Origin: Pseudomonadota bacterium
Lineage (GTDB): Bacteria; Pseudomonadota; Gammaproteobacteria; Burkholderiales; Sulfuricellaceae
Reading direction: 5' to 3'
Assembly (NCBI GenBank): GCA_021801705.1
Contig: JAJYXP010000059.1
Location: forward strand, 1 to 35,668
Length of the DNA stretch: 35,668 nucleotides
Shown here: positions 1-9,298 of the stretch, one piece after another
How positions within the stretch are numbered: position 1 is the first letter of the stretch
Layout: each line of letters starts with the position of its first letter
Notes under the pieces: generated by a model
Databases searched by the model: none
What the model was told of the DNA's origin: nothing
Seen by the model: only the letters and a program-made list of their open reading frames with translations
Made by a program: the position numbers and the translations under genes

Positions 1-95
1 CCGATGAGGAAACCACTGACTGGAGAGCCGTGTGCGGGAGAACCGCACGCACGGTTCGGAGGGAGGGGAGGGCGAGCGCCATTCCCTACCCCTAT
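1..95 (+). mobile_element. 3' end of a group II intron (domains V and VI)
   Basis: Positions 25-57 fold as a typical bacterial group II intron domain V: a GAGCCGT...ACGGTTC stem with a GAGA tetraloop at 38-41 and a small bulge in the 3' arm. A purine/pyrimidine stem follows (GGGAGGGGAGGG against CCCTACCCC) that fits domain VI with a candidate branch-point A, and the intron ends in AT at 95. The remaining intron and any reverse transcriptase lie left of the window. The end point is supported independently: from 96 onward the sequence matches the end of a MITE found intact at 13715-13859. Confidence 0.8.
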
Positions 96-133
96 CGAGA
101 TTGTCCACCGGTTTCAATATGACTGACCACTAG
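96..133. repeat. Partial MITE end, interrupted by the group II intron
   Basis: These 38 bases match 13822-13859 with one difference and end in the same terminal repeat (TGACTGACYACTAG). They are the 3' exon of the intron: the rest of the MITE must lie beyond the intron, outside the window. In the intact copy the matching insertion point lies two bases after an ATTCCGGC/GCCGGAAT hairpin. Confidence 0.8.
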
Positions 134-446
134 CGCTGCGGCCAGTGCATTTTTGCTGAGGATGCTGATCGGTGCGATATTGCGGTAGGCCAGCACATCC
201 AGGCTGTAGCGGTTGCTGTTGGTGGTGAGCAGGGAAAGTCCCGGCTGATGCACGATGTGGCTGATTTCGCCGAGACTCACCGTGCTCCCGTCCGGCAAGG
301 GATGCGTTCCAGCCGGTTGACGTAGGTGACGGTGAGGGCCGCCTCCGCCGGCAACTGGCCGGAACCGACGGAAATCACCCCGGCCTCCGAGCCGAACACC
401 GAACTGACTCGGGTCACCCGCCCGTCCTTGCCGGGCAGGCGGGGAC
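134..446 (-). pseudogene. Decayed RND-type efflux pump fragment
   Basis: On the minus strand two frames give adjoining RND-like pieces. Positions about 446-300 read ...GRVTRVSSVFGSEAGV..., like the porter-domain region of heavy-metal or multidrug RND pumps. A frame change or internal deletion near 299 leads into LPDGSTVSLGEISHIV, which resembles the 'DG-x-VPLGEVA' stretch found further along such pumps. No start codon, no membrane segments and no full domain remain. The reading frame runs into the MITE end at 96-133, so the element inserted into, or beside, the decaying gene. The family call rests on short motif similarity only. Confidence 0.45.
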
Positions 447-447
447 T

Positions 448-485
448 CAAGCCCCCAGAGCGTAATGGCCAGCTCCGGGGGCTTG
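448..485 (-). terminator. Candidate terminator hairpin after the yceI operon
   Basis: CAAGCCCCC (448-456) and GGGGGCTTG (477-485) form a perfect 9-bp stem with a 20-base loop, 34 bases beyond the stop of the last yceI gene. There is no clear T tract on either side, so intrinsic termination is only a suggestion. Confidence 0.4.
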
Positions 486-518
486 GATGCAGTCTTGCCT
501 GTGCAAGCAGATGGAACG

Positions 519-1085
519 TCAGTCCTTGATTGCCTCGACCTGGATCGCGATTTTTACTTCATCGCCAACGGCGGGCACGTACTTGGCGATGCCGAATTCG
601 GAGCGCTTGATCGTGGTCGTCGCATTGGCGCCGCAAGTGGGCTTCTTGCTCATCGGATTGGGGGTGCACTTGAAGTGGTCGATCTTCAGGCTGACCGGCC
701 TGGTTACGCCGTGCATCGTGAAATCGCCGTCGGCGCCGACCAGCTTGTCGCCGTCGAATTTGAGCGACTTGGAGACGAAGGTGATGCTGGGATACTTGGC
801 GGCATCGAAGAAGTCTTCGCTCTGCAGGTGTTTTTCCAGGTCGGCCAGGCCGGTGCTGATCGAGGCGGTGTCGATGGTCACATCGATGCTGCCGGATTTG
901 GCTGCGGTGTCGAGCGTGATTTTGCCCGCGGTTTTGTCGAAGCGGCCGCGCTGGATGGAAAATCCGAGGTGGCTGACCTCGAAGCTCGGGAAGGTGTGGC
1001 GGGTGTCGATGGTGTAGCTGTCGGCGGCGAAAGCGGATGCGCTCAGGGTGCCGGCGAGGGCTAGGGCGATGAGTGTCTTGTTCAT
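519..1085 (-). CDS. YceI family periplasmic lipid-binding protein (first copy)
   Basis: 188 residues with a Sec signal peptide (MNKTLIALALAGTLSASAFA, cleavage after about residue 20), then a full YceI domain beginning at DSYTIDTRHTFPSFEVSHLGFS. YceI proteins are lipocalin-like beta barrels that bind isoprenoid chains, and they often sit beside cytochrome b561 genes. Here the gene is last in the minus-strand run marR - cytochrome b561 - yceI - yceI, 21 bases after the second yceI. The start has a TAGGAGA ribosome site about 7 bases ahead. The substrate is unknown; a role with isoprenoid quinone or membrane redox stress is inferred from context. Confidence 0.9.
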   Translation of the reverse strand: MNKTLIALALAGTLSASAFAADSYTIDTRHTFPSFEVSHLGFSIQRGRFDKTAGKITLDTAAKSGSIDVTIDTASISTGLADLEKHLQSEDFFDAAKYPSITFVSKSLKFDGDKLVGADGDFTMHGVTRPVSLKIDHFKCTPNPMSKKPTCGANATTTIKRSEFGIAKYVPAVGDEVKIAIQVEAIKD

Positions 1086-1106
1086 GGTGTTCTCCTATTG
1101 GCGTTT

Positions 1107-1655
1107 TTACTTTAAAACGAAATGAAACCTGACCTGTACCTCATCGGCAACCACCGCGGTGTCGCTCCAGACTCCCGAGCCGATGCCGTAATCAAGGCGT
1201 TTGAGCGGAAAGCGTCCGTCCAGGATGAGGACGCCCTTTTCCTGTTTGAGGGTAAAGGGCGCGCGCACGTCCCGGGTCCTGCCCTTGATGGTCATCCTGC
1301 CGCTGGCTTCGAAACGTCCGCCGCCGAGCGCCTTGACCGAACCTGAGATAAAGCCGGCTTGGGGAAATTCGCGCACGTTGAACCAGTTCTTGCCTTTTAC
1401 TTCCTCATTCGCTTCCGCACTGCCGGCGTCGATGCCGGCGAGATCGATCTCGATCCGGGCTTGACCGGCTTCGGCCTTGGCCGGGTCGATACGGATCTGC
1501 GCGGTGAATTTCCTGAATACGCCCTCGACCGGCACGTTCATCTGCTTCGTGATGAACGAAATAGCGCTTTTGTCGGCCTGCACGGCGCTGAATTCTGCCG
1601 CCTGTGCGCTGGCGAACAGCAGCAGGGAAAGAGCAATTAAAAGGCGCATCATCAT
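1107..1655 (-). CDS. YceI family periplasmic protein (second copy)
   Basis: About 182 residues with a signal peptide (MMMRLLIALSLLLFASAQA) and a divergent YceI domain (FSAVQADKSAISFITKQMNVPVEGVF...). Its start overlaps the stop of the cytochrome b561 gene as ATGA. Three ATG codons in a row (1655, 1652, 1649) follow a GGAGGT ribosome site; 1652 has the more usual spacing, so the exact start is open by one or two codons. A longer in-frame opening to 2057 is a shadow of the cytochrome gene. It is quite different in sequence from the neighbouring YceI protein, so the two are an old pair and not a recent duplication. Confidence 0.87.
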   Translation of the reverse strand: MMMRLLIALSLLLFASAQAAEFSAVQADKSAISFITKQMNVPVEGVFRKFTAQIRIDPAKAEAGQARIEIDLAGIDAGSAEANEEVKGKNWFNVREFPQAGFISGSVKALGGGRFEASGRMTIKGRTRDVRAPFTLKQEKGVLILDGRFPLKRLDYGIGSGVWSDTAVVADEVQVRFHFVLK

Positions 1656-2203
1656 GAAGACCTCCGGTCGAGGAAAGGCAGCATCCGGGCGAGGATGCCG
1701 TCGCGGTCGATAAACTGGTGCTTGAGCGCAGCGGCAACATGGGCTGAGACCAGTGCCAGCAGCCCGTAGTTCAGCATCTCGTGCACTTCCTGGAGCGCAT
1801 CGCCGAGCGCCTTGTCCTTGCCGATCAGATCGGGAAGCGGCAGGACGCCGAAATAGACGGTCTGAAACCCTTTGGCGGAACTCATCAGCCAGCCGGAAAG
1901 CGGAATCGCGAACAGCAGCAGGTAGAGCAGGAAATGCAGGCCGCTGGCGGCGCGCCGCTGCCAGGCGGGCATGACATCCGGCAGGGGCGGCGGCGTGTGA
2001 GTGGCGCGCCAGGCCAGGCGCGCCGCTGCGAGCAGGAAGACGGAGACGCCTAGCCATTTGTGGTAGCTGATCAGCTTGAGCTTGAGCGGCGACAGCGGCA
2101 GATCGCTCATGATGAGGCCGAGCGGGAAGGCGGCGAAGATGAGGATCGCGGCCAGCCAGTGCAGAGCGACGGCGGTGCGGGTGTAGCGGACGGGCAGCGT
2201 CAT
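1652..2203 (-). CDS. Cytochrome b561 family membrane protein
   Basis: 183 residues with four predicted membrane helices. Family histidines for two b-type hemes are present: H15 (ALHW), H48 (SYHKWLG), H141 (EVHE) and H155 (SAHVAAALKH). Prokaryotic b561 proteins of this type (CybB/YodB-like) move electrons from quinol, and CybB of E. coli is a superoxide:ubiquinone oxidoreductase. The start has AAGGAGG nine bases ahead and overlaps the marR stop as ATGA; the stop overlaps the next yceI start in the same way. The tight coupling suggests one membrane redox unit with the YceI proteins. Confidence 0.9.
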   Translation of the reverse strand: MTLPVRYTRTAVALHWLAAILIFAAFPLGLIMSDLPLSPLKLKLISYHKWLGVSVFLLAAARLAWRATHTPPPLPDVMPAWQRRAASGLHFLLYLLLFAIPLSGWLMSSAKGFQTVYFGVLPLPDLIGKDKALGDALQEVHEMLNYGLLALVSAHVAAALKHQFIDRDGILARMLPFLDRRSS

Positions 2204-2679
2204 GGTGCCTCCTTCATTTGTGCGTGCGCAGTCGCGAAGGCTGCGCGCAGGCGGCGCAGGGTATTTTCCATGGCGGCCAGTTCCTCCGGCGTAAGTTCGA
2301 CGAAAGCGCGCTGCAAGTGTTCGAGATGGTCCGGGAAAATGCGCGCGAATAGTTCCTCGCCTTTCCCAGTGAGCTGCACGGTCTGGCTGCGGCCGTCGCT
2401 GGGCGATGCGATGCGCCGCACCAGTTTCTTGCCGGTCAGGCGATCGACCACGCCGGTGAGCGTGCCCTTGGTGATCAGCGATTTCTCGCCGAGCTCCTTG
2501 AGCGGCATGCCGGGCGTATTGCCGAGCGTGGCAATGATGTCGAACTGCGACGGAGTCAGGCCGATGGCCCGGATGTGCGCGGCGGAATAGGCTTCGAACG
2601 CCTGGTAGGCGCCGGCCAGTTCGCGTAGTGCGGGCAGAAAGGGGACTTGGGGCATGGCGATCCGCAGCGTTGATTTCAT
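2200..2679 (-). CDS. MarR family transcriptional regulator (first gene of the b561-yceI operon)
   Basis: 159 residues from ATG at 2679 (an in-frame TTG at 2688 would add three). It has a MarR winged helix-turn-helix: LTPSQFDIIATLGNTPGMPLKELGEKSLITKGTLTGVVDRL, then the wing with DGRSQTVQLT. MarR proteins are dimeric repressors that often sense phenolics or oxidants. Being first in the operon, with a palindrome inside the promoter just upstream, it very probably represses its own operon. Confidence 0.9.
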   Translation of the reverse strand: MKSTLRIAMPQVPFLPALRELAGAYQAFEAYSAAHIRAIGLTPSQFDIIATLGNTPGMPLKELGEKSLITKGTLTGVVDRLTGKKLVRRIASPSDGRSQTVQLTGKGEELFARIFPDHLEHLQRAFVELTPEELAAMENTLRRLRAAFATAHAQMKEAP

Positions 2680-2690
2680 CAGTTGCAAAA

Positions 2691-2720
2691 ATTATAGTTC
2701 TAATTAGAACTAAATGTCAA
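2691..2720 (-). promoter_or_regulatory. Sigma-70 promoter with a MarR operator palindrome in its spacer
   Basis: On the minus strand TTGACA (2715-2720) and TATAAT (2691-2696) are both perfect consensus hexamers, 18 bases apart. An 18-bp perfect palindrome, TAGTTCTAATTAGAACTA (2695-2712), fills the spacer, so a bound dimer would block RNA polymerase. It lies 16 bases ahead of the marR start. Confidence 0.85.
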
Positions 2721-2904
2721 CACTGCGGTTTGGCAGCCCGCAACAGGCAGGCGCCAGCTTTTGTCGAGAAGGAGAACGTGGATGATGAAATTTTCCGGTG
2801 CGTCCCGCAGGGTTTTTTTCGTGGCCGGGCTGTTCGGCCTGCTGACTTTTCCGTTCATCCGATAAAAATAAACCTAAAAATCGCGGCTGGCGAACTGCCA
2901 GCCC

Positions 2905-3008
2905 TTCGATACCCCCGCTGCGCGGGCTACTCAGGGCGAACGGGGTATTCACCCGCCGGGCGAGAAGCCGTTCGTGGTGAGTAGCCTTGCGTAGCAAGGC
3001 GTATCGAA
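2905..3008. repeat. Imperfect inverted repeat in the marR-ptxE gap
   Basis: The left arm (from TTCGATAC at 2905) and right arm (ending GTATCGAA at 3008) pair along about 40 bases, with GGGCGAACGG against CCGTTCGTGG in the centre. It looks like the common GTTCG...CGAAC intergenic repeats of proteobacteria. The rest of the 2721-3353 gap holds no convincing gene; a short stretch near 3050 (GAACCGCCAAG) resembles one arm of the repeat at 14804-14929. Confidence 0.6.
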
Positions 3009-3353
3009 CCAGGAATGGCCTGCAACTGCCGAATTTAGGATAAATTGAACCGCCAAGTCGTCAAGCACGCAACAAAAAAACAGGCGCCTCCAGGCGACGC
3101 CGACAGACGTGCAGCACACACCAACACTGGAATTCAGGGGGGAATTCTACTGAAACTCGCCGCTCAAAATCATCGCACGGCACCTGTAATGTTGCGTTTC
3201 GGCCCGGTAATGGGTGCCTCAGTAGTGCCAGGAAGCGCCATTGATGAGAAAATAATGTTCTGTTGTTGAACGACAGTTTTTTGGCGGAAGCGGCCATTCA
3301 ACTTCAGTGTCTCAGCGACAGAAACTCGGCCAATGCGGACATAAAGTTAAAGG

Positions 3354-3380
3354 TTTAAAAATGTGCTGCCAGCCCAGCAC
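3354..3380 (-). terminator. Intrinsic terminator of the ptx operon
   Basis: On the minus strand GTGCTG-GGCTGG-CAGCAC is followed by ATTTTTAAA, a short stem with a T tract, 19 bases beyond the ptxE stop codon. Confidence 0.65.
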
Positions 3381-3398
3381 CATGCCCGGAGTTTTCAC

Positions 3399-4325
3399 TT
3401 ATAGCGCTGTGCAGATATGCGGGGCCGCTTCTTGCGGGGTGTTCGCCGCCGCTGTGTTGTAATCGAGTAGCCACTTGGCGAGACGTAGCGGCAAGCTGTC
3501 GTGGCTCAACGTGGCACGCCAAATCACATATAAGGTTTTGGATATCGGGGCGCCTTCAAGGGGGACGGCAAGCAATGTGCCAGCGCGGCATTCTTCGACG
3601 ACGGTGCTGGATAGCACAATTGATACGCCCAGGCCAGCTTGAACCCATCGCTTCACCGCTTCAGTGCTGCCCAGTTGCATCGCCCCTTTTACGCCGTGCG
3701 TGGGTGCGCCCATGTGTTGCACAAGCAATCTGCCCGTGCCAGTGCCAGGTTCGCCACCCAATAACGGCATATCCCTTAACATGGATCGAGGCACTTCGGA
3801 CAACTTCGCCCACGGATGATCGGGCGCCACGATCACCACCAATTGTTCCTGCCGCCATGGGCGCGCAATATAGCCGGGGCGATCATCCCACCATTCCATA
3901 GTGGCGACATCAATTTCGCCACATTCCAGTTTGTCGGCAATGGCCGGATTTTGATGGATAACGATTTCGACTGGATATTGTCCGCCCGTCTTCGCCAGAA
4001 ACGACTTAACGTAGGGCTGCAGCAGATAGACGCCAATGTTGGAACTGGCACCAATGCAAATCGCCCGCTGGCGAGACAGATTCAGGGCGCGCGCGTTTAC
4101 ATGCATCAGGCTTTCAGCATGCGGCAGCAGGGTTATGCCCGCTGCGGTCGGGGAGCAACCGCTATGGGATCGCTCGATCAGGCATGTGTTGAGCGCCGCC
4201 TCGAGTTTCTGGATATGCTGCGACACCGTGGCCTGCGACAACGCGCGCTCGTGTGCCGCGGCGCGGAAGCTTCGAGTACGCAGCACGGCCAGAAAACTGG
4301 CGACGTGCTCAAGGTTCAGCACCAT
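3399..4325 (-). CDS. ptxE: LysR family regulator of phosphite oxidation (PtxE-like)
   Basis: 308 residues: N-terminal winged helix-turn-helix (FLAVLRTRSFRAAAHERALSQATVSQHIQKLE, about 11-42), then a LysR substrate-binding domain. Its start overlaps the ptxD stop (TGATG), and it closes the order ptxA-B-C-D-E known from Pseudomonas stutzeri WM88. A LysR gene sits at the end of that operon too; the name rests on this position. A terminator follows directly. The presence of a PHO-box array at the operon front suggests that phosphate starvation is the main control and that this protein adds to it. Confidence 0.82.
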   Translation of the reverse strand: MVLNLEHVASFLAVLRTRSFRAAAHERALSQATVSQHIQKLEAALNTCLIERSHSGCSPTAAGITLLPHAESLMHVNARALNLSRQRAICIGASSNIGVYLLQPYVKSFLAKTGGQYPVEIVIHQNPAIADKLECGEIDVATMEWWDDRPGYIARPWRQEQLVVIVAPDHPWAKLSEVPRSMLRDMPLLGGEPGTGTGRLLVQHMGAPTHGVKGAMQLGSTEAVKRWVQAGLGVSIVLSSTVVEECRAGTLLAVPLEGAPISKTLYVIWRATLSHDSLPLRLAKWLLDYNTAAANTPQEAAPHICTAL

Positions 4326-5332
4326 CAGGCGGTCATCCTCGCCTGCGGTCGATTGATCGTACCCTGCGGGATTTCTCCGCGCAACGCCTGCAGGATGTTG
4401 CGCGCCGCCTCAAGCTCGATCTCGAGCCGTACCGCGTCCACCGCCGAGCCGATGTGCGGTGTGAACAAGGTGCGCTCGGAATCGTCAAGCAGCGCTTGGG
4501 GAATGGCCTGCGGCCGGCCGGGGCGCGCCCATTCCTCCATTTCGAACACGTCGGCGGCATACCCGGCCAGGCGGCCGGAAGCCAGCGCCTCGACCACCGC
4601 CTGCTCGTCCACCACCGAGCCGCGGCAAGTGTTGATCAGGTAGGCCCCCGTTTTCATCCGTGCGAGCGCGCTGCGGTCGATCATGTGCAGCGTTTCGTCG
4701 TGATACGGCACCATGGGCACGACAAAGTCGCTCGCGGCGAGTAGCTCCGGCAACTCCACGCGACCAAGGCTCCATCGCTCTTCCTTCTCCTTCGGAAGTG
4801 CCACCGGATCGGTGTACAGCACGCGCATTTCGTATCCGACCAGACGCTGGGCGATGGCTTGACCGACCGCGCCCATACCGATGATGCCCAGGGTCTTGCC
4901 GGTGAGCCCGGAACCATAGAGCGCCGGTCTCCAGCCATTGAACTGACCACTGCGCACAAAACGATCACCTGCGAGTACGTTGCGCGTCAGGCCGATGAGC
5001 AGGCCGATGGTCAGCTCCGCGGTCGGGATGGTGAGCAGGTCCGGGACGTTGGTGATCCACACGCCGTGCCGGGTGCAGGCGTCGACGTCGTAGTTGTCAT
5101 AGCCCTTGAGCGCGCAGCCGACCACGCGCAGCCGCGGACAAGCGCGCAGGAATGCCTCGTCCACGCGGTCCGGCATGAAGGTCATAATGGCCTCGGCATC
5201 CTTCGCGCGCTGCAAAATCTCGTCCAGCGGCAGAGTCTCAGGGCTAGGATTGGGAATGACCTCGCAGTGTTCGGCCAGAAGTTCGATGACTTCGGGGTGC
5301 ACGCGGTGGGTGAGGATGACTTTTGGTTTCAT
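4325..5332 (-). CDS. ptxD: Phosphite dehydrogenase (NAD-dependent)
   Basis: 335 residues, a D-2-hydroxyacid dehydrogenase fold. The family reaction is phosphite + NAD+ + water to phosphate + NADH. It aligns without gaps to the start of P. stutzeri PtxD ([19 protein letters not shown]-x-DN, DVDACT). The known active-site residues are all present: K76 in CALKG, the Arg in [10 protein letters not shown], the Glu in DVFEMEEWA and the His in FTPHIGSAV. The nucleotide fold is GIIGMGAVG. After the second strand, the motif YTDP puts Asp where PtxD has Glu175, which predicts NAD over NADP. The start has CGGAG 9 bases ahead. The neighbours ptxABC supply the substrate. Confidence 0.93.
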   Translation of the reverse strand: MKPKVILTHRVHPEVIELLAEHCEVIPNPSPETLPLDEILQRAKDAEAIMTFMPDRVDEAFLRACPRLRVVGCALKGYDNYDVDACTRHGVWITNVPDLLTIPTAELTIGLLIGLTRNVLAGDRFVRSGQFNGWRPALYGSGLTGKTLGIIGMGAVGQAIAQRLVGYEMRVLYTDPVALPKEKEERWSLGRVELPELLAASDFVVPMVPYHDETLHMIDRSALARMKTGAYLINTCRGSVVDEQAVVEALASGRLAGYAADVFEMEEWARPGRPQAIPQALLDDSERTLFTPHIGSAVDAVRLEIELEAARNILQALRGEIPQGTINRPQARMTA

Positions 5333-5349
5333 TTTGAATTACTCCGGTT

Positions 5350-6147
5350 TTATTTGAATCGTTTTCTCAGCACACCGCTGAAGGCATCCACCAGCGTCAC
5401 CATGGCCAGAATCACCAGTAGCAACGCCGAGACGTCCTGGTACTGCATGATGCGCAGCGAGCCCATCAGCTCGAAACCGATGCCGCCGGCGCCGACCATG
5501 CCCATCACGGTCGAGGCGCGGAAGTTATACTCCCAGCGGTAGATGGAGATATCCGCCATTTGCGGCAGCACCTGTGGCAGCACACCGTGCAGGATCACCT
5601 GCAAGGGCGTTCCGCCGGCGGCGCGCGCCGCCTCGATCGGCGCCGGGTCGGTGTGTTCGATGGCCTCGGCGAAGAACTTGCCGACCATGCCGATCGAGTG
5701 CAGGCCGAGCGCCAGCACGCCGGGCAAGGCGCCGAAGCCGACCGCGGCCACGAAGATGATGCCGAGGATCAGTTCCGGGACGGAGCGCAGGGCATTCAGC
5801 ATTCCGCGCGCCGCCTGGTACACGAGCGGGTGCGGCGTGGTGTTGCGCGCCGCCAGGAACGCGACCGGCACCGAGAGCGCCACCGCCAGCGCCGTGCCGG
5901 CGATGCTCATGGCGAGCGTGTCGAGCAACGGCTTGATCCAGTTGCGCCAGTCGCTGAAGTTGGGCGGCAGCATTTCGCCCAGCAGGCTGATGAGGCTGGG
6001 CACGCCCTCCGCCAGACGCGGGCCGTCGAACAGCCCGACGTAATAGGCGCACACCAGAATAACGCCGAGCACCGCGGCAAGCCGCAGTGCCTCGCGGTTC
6101 CAGGCGCGCTGCTCGGCATAAAGCAACTGATCGTAACTTTGCGACAT
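5350..6147 (-). CDS. ptxC: Phosphite ABC transporter permease (PhnE family)
   Basis: 265 residues with about six membrane segments and the permease EAA loop (EAARAAGGTPLQVILHGVLPQ), which contacts the ATPase. It is PhnE-type, as in phosphonate and phosphite importers; placement between ptxB and ptxD decides for phosphite. A GGAGGGGG ribosome site precedes the ATG. It ends 17 bases before ptxD. Confidence 0.9.
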   Translation of the reverse strand: MSQSYDQLLYAEQRAWNREALRLAAVLGVILVCAYYVGLFDGPRLAEGVPSLISLLGEMLPPNFSDWRNWIKPLLDTLAMSIAGTALAVALSVPVAFLAARNTTPHPLVYQAARGMLNALRSVPELILGIIFVAAVGFGALPGVLALGLHSIGMVGKFFAEAIEHTDPAPIEAARAAGGTPLQVILHGVLPQVLPQMADISIYRWEYNFRASTVMGMVGAGGIGFELMGSLRIMQYQDVSALLLVILAMVTLVDAFSGVLRKRFK

Positions 6148-6163
6148 GACTGCCCCCTCCCGC

Positions 6164-7021
<858 letters not shown>

Positions 7022-7831
7022 TTAGTCCTCGATGGTTGCAAATTGATAAACAGATGTTGAAGGTGTAACAGGTGTGCTGACCGGCATAGCAACGCCATGA
7101 CCGGATTGCTGATAGATGGCTTGAAGTACGGCTGGTGTAAGTCCAGACGGCGCACCATCGAATACCACACGTCCGTGCGCGAGGCCAATGACGCGGTCAG
7201 CATAGGCCTGCGCTAGATCAACTTGGTGCAAACTCACCACGGTGGTGATGCCATCCTCACGGCCGATGCGCTGCAACTGCGCCAACACATTGTGCGAAGT
7301 CGCCGGGTCGAGGCTCGCCACGGGTTCGTCGCCGAGCATCAGGCGCGGCTGCTGCGCAAGCGCACGGGCGATTCCGACGCGTTGCTGCTGACCACCACTC
7401 AATCGATCAGCGCGCTCCAGTGCCTTGTGCAGCAGGCCGACGCGCTCCAGACATTCGAGAGCGATGCGCCGTTCCGCCAACGGCAGCGGGAACATGCTAC
7501 GTAGCGCCGAGTGATAGCCGATGCGGCCGAGCAACACATTGGCGAGCGCGCTTTGGCGTCCAATCAACTGGTGCTGTTGGAAGATCATCCCGGTACGCTT
7601 GCGGTGCTCGTACAGTCGGCGGCGGTTGTCGAGGCTGCCCAATCCCTCAACCGTGATACTCCCTCCCGAAGGCGGCGTCAGCTGGTTGAGGCAGCGCAAC
7701 AGCGTGGACTTGCCTGCGCCCGAAGCGCCCAGCAAGACCGTGAACTCGCCCTGCCGGAAGTGCAGCGAGGACGGGTGCAGCGCCGTCATGCCCCCAGGAT
7801 ATGTGACATGGACATCGTTCATATGGATCAT
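7022..7831 (-). CDS. ptxA: Phosphite ABC transporter ATP-binding protein
   Basis: 269 residues from ATG at 7831, chosen because GAGGAGG lies just upstream; the frame is open 17 codons further. Walker A GASGAGKST (35-43), signature LSGGQQQRVGIARAL, Walker B LMLGDEPVASLDP and the switch His in VVSLHQVDLA are all present. It is of the PhnC/PtxA type. As first gene of ptxABCDE it lies about 75 bases behind the PHO-box promoter. The last ~25 residues after MPVSTPVT are low-complexity and may be poorly conserved. Confidence 0.9.
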   Translation of the reverse strand: MIHMNDVHVTYPGGMTALHPSSLHFRQGEFTVLLGASGAGKSTLLRCLNQLTPPSGGSITVEGLGSLDNRRRLYEHRKRTGMIFQQHQLIGRQSALANVLLGRIGYHSALRSMFPLPLAERRIALECLERVGLLHKALERADRLSGGQQQRVGIARALAQQPRLMLGDEPVASLDPATSHNVLAQLQRIGREDGITTVVSLHQVDLAQAYADRVIGLAHGRVVFDGAPSGLTPAVLQAIYQQSGHGVAMPVSTPVTPSTSVYQFATIED

Positions 7832-7906
7832 GGCCCCTCCTCGCATAAAAAATGATTCGGTTTCATCATCAAGGTGAGCCAAGATTCATGAAAACCGATG
7901 GAAGGA

Positions 7907-7951
7907 ATCCTAGGTGCTTTATGTGACAGGAATGTGAACGTTGTTTGACAT
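7907..7951 (-). promoter_or_regulatory. PHO-box array and -10 of the ptx operon
   Basis: Read on the minus strand, three 7-base units recur every 11 bases: ATGTCAA (7951-7945), CGTTCAC (7940-7934) and CTGTCAC (7929-7923), each followed by a 4-base A/T-leaning spacer. This is the layout of PhoB sites (consensus CTGTCAT repeated every 11 bases). The last unit ends 10 bases ahead of TAGGAT (7912-7907), a fair -10 in the position PhoB promoters use. No -35 is needed in such promoters. It predicts induction by phosphate starvation. Confidence 0.75.
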
Positions 7952-8348
7952 ATTTATGATGGAAACGCAGATGGCCAGCGCATGCGAATCCAGCTAATTG
8001 GAGTTGTTCACGAGCTACCTGCGTCAGACAAGCTTGATGAAAATATGTCGTTACCAGCGGAGCAAAGATGCTGGGTAGTTATTAGTTTGAAATACGCTGC
8101 GGCTTTGAAACCACAACCCCTGCGGAACATAAGACATAGTCGAATCGGATAGCGCTCTGCTCCTTACCTTCAGTCTATGAGTGGCCGTTTTTGAAAAATG
8201 TGGATGGCCGGAATGGCCGAGATCCAGCCTGCTAGGCCAATAGTACATCTGGCAGCTTTATGATCGCTAAGCCGTCGCTCAGAATGCTGGGATCATCAGG
8301 CCGGAGTGGGGCGGGTTTGAGGTGGAATGCGCGGGATGATTGGGTTTT

Positions 8349-8390
8349 GTTGGGTTACGGCGCAAAAAGCCGCGCCTAGCCCGACCCGCA
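8349..8390. repeat. REP-like hairpin between ptxA and the GST gene
   Basis: GTTGGGTTACGGCGC...GCGCCTAGCCCGAC forms a long imperfect hairpin of a type frequent between proteobacterial genes. It may also stop transcripts of the GST gene, which ends 35 bases away. The rest of 7952-8348 shows no gene that I can support; a 65-codon opening at 8051-8248 lacks a ribosome site and any family motif. Confidence 0.5.
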
Positions 8391-8424
8391 TGTCTGCGCC
8401 GTATGTGTATCGTTATTCCTGGGT

Positions 8425-9093
8425 TCAGATACTGGCGGCAATGTGCCGCGATAGCTCCGAGTCGCGTCCCTTGATGAAGCCGATGAGTTTTTGCGGGTAG
8501 TCGGCAGCGACCGCATTCTTTACCGAGGGCCTCAGCGCCAGGGCCTGGCGCCATGCGCGTACCTTCGGGGTGTTGGCAAAAACGCCGAAGTCGGCGATGC
8601 TGTCGTAGACGTCGAAGTAGCGGAAGATCGGGGCGAAGGCGGCATCGACCAGGGAGAAATTCTCGCCCGCAAAGTAGGGCCCTTCCTTCAGCGTTTTTTC
8701 GATGGTTTCGAATCTGGATTGCAGTTCCTTGCGCTTGGCCTCCAGCGTTTGTGCGTCGGATGCGGTATTGAATTCCCAGATCGTGGCCAGGATGGCCGAG
8801 CCGAACTCGATCCAGGCGCGGTGCTGTGCGCGCTTGAGAGGGTCTTCCGGGTGGAGGCGCGGTGCGATGGTTTCGTCCAGATATTCGCAGATCACGGCCG
8901 ATTCGAAAATCACTTCTTGGTCGACCTGTAACAGAGGCACCTTGCCGAGTGGCGAAATTGCCTTGAACCAATCCGGCAGGTCATTGAAGTCGATATTGGT
9001 GCGCTCGAACGGGGCGTTTTTTTCGAGCAGCGCGATGACCGCCCGTTGTACGTAGGGGCAGATTGCGTGGCTTACCAGATGCAGTTTCGGCAT
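8425..9093 (-). CDS. Glutathione S-transferase family protein
   Basis: 222 residues. The N-terminal thioredoxin-like domain has the motif C12-P-Y-V (HAICPYVQRA), GKVPLL with the cis-Pro, and ESAVICEYLDE, which binds the glutathione gamma-glutamyl group. The C-terminal helical domain contains FSLVDAAFAPIFRY with the N-capping SLVDAAF box. Cys at the catalytic position is typical of beta/omega-like GSTs, which act as thiol transferases or reductases. It stands alone; the substrate is not predictable. Confidence 0.9.
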   Translation of the reverse strand: MPKLHLVSHAICPYVQRAVIALLEKNAPFERTNIDFNDLPDWFKAISPLGKVPLLQVDQEVIFESAVICEYLDETIAPRLHPEDPLKRAQHRAWIEFGSAILATIWEFNTASDAQTLEAKRKELQSRFETIEKTLKEGPYFAGENFSLVDAAFAPIFRYFDVYDSIADFGVFANTPKVRAWRQALALRPSVKNAVAADYPQKLIGFIKGRDSELSRHIAASI

Positions 9094-9298
9094 GGTCTTT
9101 TCTTCCTGTCAGGGAGTGCGGCTATTCGCAAAAAATAAAGTCTCTCATTTCCAATTCGTGGGGGCAAGAACATCAGCCGCAAATCTCAGGGAACCAGGCT
9201 TAGCGGGAATCGCGGCGGGGCAGGGAAAACGTATTTCGCCTCCGGCCCTGACGATGTTTACTCCAAGTGGATTTTCAACCAAGTCGTTGCGGAGTATC

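Noticed and set aside
1655-2057. Long N-terminal extension of the second YceI protein
   Set aside because: It would overlap the b561 gene completely in another frame; the ATG at 1655/1652 has the ribosome site and a signal peptide.
8051-8248. 65-codon ORF between ptxA and the GST gene
   Set aside because: No ribosome site, no family likeness, and it overlaps repeat-like intergenic sequence.
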